NCBI GenBank assembly: GCA_902803745.1
Contig: CADCRB010000003.1
Coordinates: 1-5,841, forward strand
DNA from: an uncultured Lachnospiraceae bacterium
GTDB taxonomy: Bacteria; Bacillota; Clostridia; Lachnospirales; Lachnospiraceae
Reading direction: 5' to 3'
Length of the DNA stretch: 5,841 nt
Under the pieces are notes generated by a model. That model ran no database searches. It was not told where the DNA came from and worked only from the letters and a program-made list of their open reading frames with translations. Shown piece after piece: positions 1-3,078 of this stretch. Position numbers and translations under genes: made by a program. The stretch's first letter is position 1, and every line of letters starts with the position of its first letter.

Positions 1-1
1 C

Positions 2-763
2 TGCACACCGTCATATCTTCTTCACGTGGCTGAGGCGCTGGAGGAGCAGGGACTCATCGACAAGATCAAGCTTAAATATGCGATATGCGGTGCCGAGCCC
101 TGGACAGATGCCATGAGAGACCAGATGGAAAAGCGGCTTCATATCAAGGCATATGACATCTACGGCCTGACCGAGATCATGGGGCCCGGCGTTGCCTGTG
201 ACTGCCGTTTCCATAAGGGACTTCATATATATGAGGATCATTTCCTTCCTGAGATCATAGATCCTGATACACTGGAGCCCAAGCCGCATGGCGAGCTGGG
301 AGAGCTTTGCATCACTACCCTTACCAAGGAGGGTATGCCTCTGCTCCGCTACAGGACCAGAGATCTTACCTCTCTTGAATATGATACCTGCGAATGCGGA
401 CGCACGATGGCCCGCATACAGCGCTTCAGGGGCAGATCCGACGATATGCTCGTGATCCGCGGCGTGAATGTATTCCCTTCACAGGTGGAGCATGCACTGC
501 TTACGGTAGCCGGTACCACGCCGAATTATTTCATTACAGTTGACAGGATAAATAATAATGACACCTTTGATGTCGCTATCGAGGTGGAGGAGAGATTCTT
601 CTCGGATGAGATAAGGAAACTGGAGAAGCTTCGTTCGGACGTGGAGGAAGCCATACATCAGACCGTGGGAATCAAGGCAAAGGTGAAGCTTGTGGAGCCC
701 AATGCGCTTCCTCATTCCGAGGGCAAGACAAAGCATGTAGAGGACAGAAGGAAACTTAGCTGA
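2..763 (+). CDS. paaK: Phenylacetate-CoA ligase family protein, C-terminal part (5' end outside window)
   Basis: The enzyme family activates phenylacetate or related aryl acids to CoA thioesters using ATP (ANL adenylate-forming superfamily, cytoplasmic). The frame is open from the first complete codon (CTPSY..., a typical PaaK internal segment), so the GTG at 26 is not the true start. The visible 253 residues are about the C-terminal 60% of a usual ~430-residue PaaK. Motifs seen in order: GAEPW; the adenylate-binding YDIYGLTEIMG (152-184); LLRYRTRDLT; a CECG pair typical of PaaK; GRSDDMLVIRG with VFPSQVE (hinge and start of the C-terminal subdomain); and EGKTKHV near the end, whose Lys (725-727) fits the A10 catalytic lysine. 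The next gene, an ACT protein, follows after 26 bp, suggesting one operon. In Clostridia such pairs often sit beside indolepyruvate oxidoreductase genes, which would lie upstream of this window; that part is recollection and inference. Family assignment is secure; the substrate is not. Confidence 0.95.
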   Translation, partial: CTPSYLLHVAEALEEQGLIDKIKLKYAICGAEPWTDAMRDQMEKRLHIKAYDIYGLTEIMGPGVACDCRFHKGLHIYEDHFLPEIIDPDTLEPKPHGELGELCITTLTKEGMPLLRYRTRDLTSLEYDTCECGRTMARIQRFRGRSDDMLVIRGVNVFPSQVEHALLTVAGTTPNYFITVDRINNNDTFDVAIEVEERFFSDEIRKLEKLRSDVEEAIHQTVGIKAKVKLVEPNALPHSEGKTKHVEDRRKLS

Positions 764-789
764 TACGGGGATACACAGGAGGATATATC

Positions 790-1173
790 ATGCTAATAAA
801 ACAATTATCTATATTTCTTGAAAACAGACCGGGCACGCTGGATGAAGCATTAAAGATACTGAAGGAGGCAGGGGTCAATATCAAAGCACTTTCTCTTGCT
901 GATACATCGGAATTCGGAGTGATGCGCATCATAGCGGACAATCCGGATGAAGCAAAGCAGGCTATGAAGAGCGCGGGCTATACATCAATAGTGAATGAGG
1001 TGCTTGCCGTGAAGCTTAAGCATGAGGTGGGCTATCTGGCAGGGATAGTGGAGAAGATATCCGGCGAAGGCGTAAATATAGAATATATGTATGCCTCGCC
1101 TTCTGAGGACAGCGCCGCCTTGATGATAATAAAGACTGATGATGCAGCAAAGGCCGAAAAGGCGATATCCTGA
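790..1173 (+). CDS. Tandem ACT-domain protein (amino-acid-binding regulator-like), short C-terminus
   Basis: This is a 127-residue protein made of two ACT folds and no catalytic domain. ACT1 spans about residues 3-66, with ENRPGTLDEALKIL (ligand-loop and helix) and VNIKALSLADT. ACT2 starts near residue 70, with a Gly-containing helix start (GYLAGIVEKI), VNIEYMYA and SAALMIIKTDD. ACT domains usually bind amino acids and act allosterically; stand-alone tandem ACT proteins beside paaK are presumed sensors of aromatic or branched amino acids, but the ligand cannot be read here. An AGGAGG ribosome binding site (777-782) lies 7 nt before the ATG and fixes the start. The protein ends in the second helix of ACT2 (AAKAEKAIS), about 15 residues short of homologues I remember at ~140 residues, so the final beta strand seems absent. 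The stop codon overlaps the rnhA start by one base, so the genes are probably translationally coupled. Confidence 0.93.
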   Translation: MLIKQLSIFLENRPGTLDEALKILKEAGVNIKALSLADTSEFGVMRIIADNPDEAKQAMKSAGYTSIVNEVLAVKLKHEVGYLAGIVEKISGEGVNIEYMYASPSEDSAALMIIKTDDAAKAEKAIS

Positions 1174-1625
1174 TGCAGGAGATCCGGCTTTATTCTGACG
1201 GAAGTTCCAGGGGCAATCCCGGTCCCGGCGGCTACGGGACGGTACTGCAGTTTACCGACAGCAGGGGTGAAGTGCATGAGAGAGAGTACAGCGAGGGCTT
1301 TGCCGATACGACCAACAACCGTATGGAGCTTATGGGAGTGATAAGGGGCTTTGAGGAATTAAAGAAACCCTGCAGGGTCCGTGTAGTGACTGATTCGCAG
1401 TATGTGGTTAAGGCCTTTAATGAGGGCTGGCTTAAAAACTGGATGGCTCACGGCTGGAAGGGCTCCGATAAGAAGCCGGTAAAAAACATTGATCTCTGGC
1501 AGCGGCTTGCCGATGCGATGGAAGGGCATGAATACAGCTTTGAATGGGTCAAAGGACATGCGGGCCATCCGGAGAATGAGCGCTGTGACGCTCTGGCAAC
1601 TGCGGCAGCGGATTCCGTCGGGTGA
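1173..1625 (+). CDS. rnhA: Ribonuclease HI
   Basis: RNase HI cleaves the RNA strand of RNA-DNA hybrids using two metal ions, removing primers and R-loops in the cytoplasm. The 150-residue length matches the bacterial enzyme. All the catalytic positions are visible: Asp9 in YSDGSSRGNPGPGGYG, Glu52 in NNRMEL, Asp74 in VTDSQYV, His129 in WVKGHAGHPENERCD, and Asp139 in that same motif. The basic-protrusion region of E. coli-type enzymes is also present (WLKNWMAHGWKG, then KKPVKN). No N-terminal hybrid-binding domain precedes it. The ATG overlaps the ACT gene stop (TGATG). Only a weak AAGG (1159-1162) lies upstream, so translation probably depends on coupling to the ACT gene. The protein ends soon after the last catalytic helix (CDALATAAADSVG), slightly shorter than the E. 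coli tail. Linkage to paaK/ACT looks positional, with no obvious functional tie. Confidence 0.98.
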   Translation: MQEIRLYSDGSSRGNPGPGGYGTVLQFTDSRGEVHEREYSEGFADTTNNRMELMGVIRGFEELKKPCRVRVVTDSQYVVKAFNEGWLKNWMAHGWKGSDKKPVKNIDLWQRLADAMEGHEYSFEWVKGHAGHPENERCDALATAAADSVG

Positions 1626-1641
1626 TATGCTATTTAAGGCG

Positions 1642-1653
1642 GCAGGCGCCTGC
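1642..1653. repeat. 12-bp perfect palindrome between rnhA and srtB
   Basis: GCAGGCGCCTGC reads identically on both strands. It sits 17 bp after the rnhA stop in the 86-bp gap before the sortase gene. With no loop and no following T-run it is not an intrinsic terminator. A looser fold pairing GGCGC (1645-1649) with GCGCC (1661-1665) is also possible. It could be a protein-binding site or chance; nothing in the sequence decides this. Confidence 0.35.
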
Positions 1654-1703
1654 AGGCTTTGCGCCATGATGAGCGATACATAAACGAGTACTGTTTTCTC
1701 AGC

Positions 1704-1708
1704 GGAGG
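1704..1708 (+). promoter_or_regulatory. Ribosome binding site of the sortase gene, unusually close to the ATG
   Basis: GGAGG lies only 3 nt before the ATG at 1712, closer than the 5-9 nt usual in Firmicutes. No better in-frame start exists: a stop (1670-1672) lies just upstream, and the next Met (residue 18) is inside the membrane anchor. The 1712 start therefore stands, possibly with reduced initiation efficiency. Confidence 0.6.
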
Positions 1709-1711
1709 AAG

Positions 1712-2539
1712 ATGAAAAAGCGCACTAAGAAAAGGATAGGAATAGGCATAGCGGTTGCCGGCATGGTGATAGCGGGGATCAATATTTATCTGTCCCAGTC
1801 CCAGTATGCCACGGCAGATCTTGAGTATGAAGATATCGTATCCAATGTGCATATAGCCGGAGATCCCGTGGAGGCGGTTCCTGTCGATGAGGGAGAGGAG
1901 ATTGCGGAGGATGACTTTACCAAAATGGATGACGGGCCTCATTATGATATAGGTACCTATCCCAATCTTGAGGTCGATCATGCTGCACTTAAAGCCCAGA
2001 ATCCCGACTATAAGGGCTGGCTCTATGTCCCTGCCCTTGAGATCAGCTATCCCGTGGTCCGCGGTGAGGATAATGATTATTATCTGCATCATACCTATGA
2101 GGGGACAGAGAATGTCACGGGATGCATCTTCATAGATGCAGGCTGTGCCAAGGACATGGGTGATTACAATACTTTCTTTTACGGCCACAACATGAAAAAC
2201 GGATCGATGTTCGGTTCGCTCAAAAAGCTGCTGTCCAATTCGGATCCCATCGTGGAGGATCCTTATATTTATTTTTACACCGAGGACGGCGTATATGCTT
2301 ACCGCACCTATTCCTTCCATAAGGTGCCTCCGAAGTCAGACTATTTTGAGTATGCCGTGACTCAGCGCAAATACTGGGATTATGTCGATATGGCGCTTAA
2401 GGACAGGGCTCTTGATATGGGAGTGGCCGTTGATAAAAGAAAGAACTCGGTCACTCTTTCGACCTGTAACGGCAAGGGAGAAGCAAAGCAGCGATTCCTT
2501 GTGCATGCCATCAATGTAGGATATTATAAACCGGTGTGA
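1712..2539 (+). CDS. srtB: Class B sortase (membrane-anchored transpeptidase)
   Basis: Sortases cleave a C-terminal sorting motif of secreted proteins and join them to peptidoglycan or to another pilin, acting on the outer face of the membrane. This 275-residue protein begins with a basic stretch (KKRTKKR) and one hydrophobic segment (about residues 9-27), giving the N-in, C-out topology of a type II membrane protein. An acidic linker (about 38-78) leads to the catalytic domain (about 83-270). The catalytic triad is visible: His159 in FFYGHNMKNG, Cys252 in VTLSTCNGKG, and Arg261 in KQRFLVHA. The YKGWLYVPALEISYPVV entry, the helix between His and Cys (YWDYVDMALKD) and the TLSTC signature fit class B rather than class A or C. 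Characterised class B enzymes include S. aureus SrtB (NPQTN motif) and C. difficile SrtB ((S/P)PxTG). The substrate motif here cannot be deduced. The large adhesin gene 419 bp downstream is the obvious candidate substrate, by inference. Confidence 0.95.
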   Translation: MKKRTKKRIGIGIAVAGMVIAGINIYLSQSQYATADLEYEDIVSNVHIAGDPVEAVPVDEGEEIAEDDFTKMDDGPHYDIGTYPNLEVDHAALKAQNPDYKGWLYVPALEISYPVVRGEDNDYYLHHTYEGTENVTGCIFIDAGCAKDMGDYNTFFYGHNMKNGSMFGSLKKLLSNSDPIVEDPYIYFYTEDGVYAYRTYSFHKVPPKSDYFEYAVTQRKYWDYVDMALKDRALDMGVAVDKRKNSVTLSTCNGKGEAKQRFLVHAINVGYYKPV

Positions 2540-2688
2540 CACAGTATGGACTTCTTGCGTGCATAATAGGAATTGCACGCCACTCCTTCAGGGCAGAGGA
2601 ATACAAGGATCTTTCCTCCGTCATGGAGCCTGCTGATGCTTTGCTCTATGAGGCAAAGAAAAACCGGCGGTCTTCTGTGCTGAAATGA
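2530..2688 (+). pseudogene. Remnant of a GGDEF (diguanylate cyclase) domain, C-terminal end only
   Basis: A frame different from that of the sortase is open from 2530, overlapping its last codons, to a TGA at 2686-2688. Its translation contains IIGIARHSF, then EPADALLYEAKKNRR. This matches the last part of GGDEF domains, where an S(I/V)GIA strand is followed by a helix of the form ADxALYxAKxxGRN. Only about 45 residues are left. The GG(D/E)EF active site and the rest of the ~160-residue domain are missing, and there is no credible start codon with a ribosome binding site; a GTG at 2536 has none. The usual GRN at the end reads RRS. I infer a gene largely lost by deletion, with the left breakpoint near the end of the sortase gene. 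A short expressed peptide cannot be excluded but seems unlikely. No GGDEF sequence is seen elsewhere in the window. Confidence 0.72.
2557..2580. repeat. Inverted repeat (7-bp stem, 10-nt loop) just after srtB
   Basis: GCGTGCA (2557-2563) is the exact reverse complement of TGCACGC (2574-2580). It starts 17 bp after the sortase stop, inside the GGDEF remnant. No T-run follows (CACTCC), so it is not a standard intrinsic terminator. It might slow or stabilise the 3' end of the sortase mRNA, or be coincidental. Confidence 0.4.
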
Positions 2689-2712
2689 GGAGATTGTTTG
2701 GATTTAAATACA

Positions 2713-2754
2713 TTTTCGTAAAAATAAACAAAAAACTATTAACGTTTTCGTAAA
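2713..2754. repeat. Direct repeat TTTTCGTAAA, two copies 32 bp apart
   Basis: TTTTCGTAAA occurs at 2713-2722 and again at 2745-2754. The start-to-start distance of 32 bp is about three helical turns, which would put both copies on the same face of the DNA. They flank an A-rich stretch. This geometry suits a repeated regulator-binding site for the adhesin promoter region, but low sequence complexity makes chance plausible. Confidence 0.35.
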
Positions 2755-2755
2755 G

Positions 2756-2777
2756 TTGCACAAAGAAAGTAGTGCAA
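2756..2777 (+). other. Hairpin (TTGCAC/GTGCAA) in the adhesin upstream region
   Basis: TTGCAC (2756-2761) and GTGCAA (2772-2777) are exact reverse complements around a 10-nt A/G-rich loop. It could be an operator or an RNA stem in a leader. No T-run follows, so it is not a terminator. Confidence 0.35.
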
Positions 2778-2785
2778 GTTCTAAC

Positions 2786-2807
2786 ATGGCGCAAGTTTAC
2801 GCGCTAT
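2786..2807 (+). other. Second hairpin (ATGGCGC/GCGCTAT) in the adhesin upstream region
   Basis: ATGGCGC (2786-2792) can pair with GCGCTAT (2801-2807) over 7 positions including one G-T wobble, around an 8-nt loop. It lies 8 nt after the preceding hairpin. Together they suggest a structured RNA leader if transcription starts in the A+T-rich DNA upstream. Confidence 0.35.
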
Positions 2808-2844
2808 TTCCCATATGCTACCATGATTTTGAATGAACTATGCG

Positions 2845-2871
2845 GGTTACAGGGTTATTCTGTGCCTTTTT
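2845..2871 (+). terminator. Possible intrinsic terminator or attenuator before the adhesin
   Basis: GG (2845-2846) and TACAG (2848-2852) can pair with CTGTG (2860-2864) and CC (2865-2866). This gives about 7 pairs with one bulged T (2847) and one G-T wobble around a 7-nt loop, followed immediately by T5 (2867-2871). The form is that of a weak factor-independent terminator. It could end transcripts coming from the sortase gene, or act as an attenuator in a leader of the adhesin. The TATAAT box lies 28 bp beyond the T-run, so transcription from there would not pass through it. Confidence 0.4.
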
Positions 2872-2875
2872 GTCG

Positions 2876-2905
2876 TGTCTGCGGTTTCATTCGTATATAT
2901 ATAAT
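2876..2905 (+). promoter_or_regulatory. Candidate sigma-A promoter of the adhesin gene
   Basis: A consensus TATAAT -10 box is at 2900-2905, inside an alternating TA run. The best -35 at normal spacing is only TGTCTG (2876-2881, 18-bp spacer), a poor match to TTGACA. Transcription would start near 2912, leaving a leader of about 45 nt before the ATG. The perfect -10 box is seen directly; its use is inferred, and the A+T-rich context raises the chance of a false match. Confidence 0.45.
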
Positions 2906-2943
2906 AGAGTAATAATCCGATATAAATAAAAATATGTAGTTTT

Positions 2944-2953
2944 GGAAAGGTGG
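2944..2953 (+). promoter_or_regulatory. Ribosome binding site of the adhesin gene
   Basis: GGAAAGGTGG ends 5 nt before the ATG at 2959. An ATG at 2955, in another frame, is only 1 nt from this site and opens a frame of about 42 codons, so the 2959 start is preferred. The signal peptide that begins right at 2959 supports this choice. Confidence 0.7.
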
Positions 2954-2958
2954 AATGC

Positions 2959-3078
2959 ATGAAGAAAACAAGGAAAAAGATCATCGTAGCAATACTGCTG
3001 ATGACAATGCTGTCTCAGACATTGTACTCGGCAGCGGCGGGCATTTTCGGACTCGGTGTGCAGTCTTATGCATATGCA
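2959..3078 (+). other. Signal peptide of the adhesin
   Basis: Residues 1-40 have a basic start (MKKTRKK), a hydrophobic core (IIVAILLMTML), a second weaker hydrophobic part (SAAAGIFGLGV) and an AYA site before the acidic DDE. This directs Sec export with type I signal peptidase cleavage. The region is longer than average, as is common for large Gram-positive surface proteins. Confidence 0.85.

Larger units (their letters stand above)
2689..2958. other. Non-coding region upstream of the adhesin gene
   Basis: I find no credible coding sequence in these 270 bp. The first third is strongly A+T-rich (runs of A and T around 2700-2750) and could hold a promoter, though I cannot fit a good -35/-10 pair there. 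Further along are a 10-bp direct repeat, two hairpins, a terminator-like hairpin, a TATAAT box and the ribosome binding site of the adhesin; the ones I can position are listed separately. I compared it by eye with the conserved cores of c-di-GMP-I and ydaO riboswitches and saw no match. Confidence 0.6.

Noticed and set aside
1634..2320. 228-codon open frame on the minus strand opposite the sortase
   Set aside because: It lies over the sortase, whose catalytic motifs are unmistakable. The minus-strand translation shows no domain and no coherent composition.
2694..2753. TTG-started 19-codon frame after a GAGGAG sequence
   Set aside because: It is very short, A+T-driven and has no recognisable content. 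The GAGGAG directly follows the stop of the GGDEF remnant and is likely coincidental.
2755..2880. c-di-GMP or c-di-AMP riboswitch, suggested by the nearby GGDEF remnant and surface-protein gene
   Set aside because: The conserved cores I know for c-di-GMP-I and ydaO are not present by eye on the + strand. Only generic hairpins are seen.
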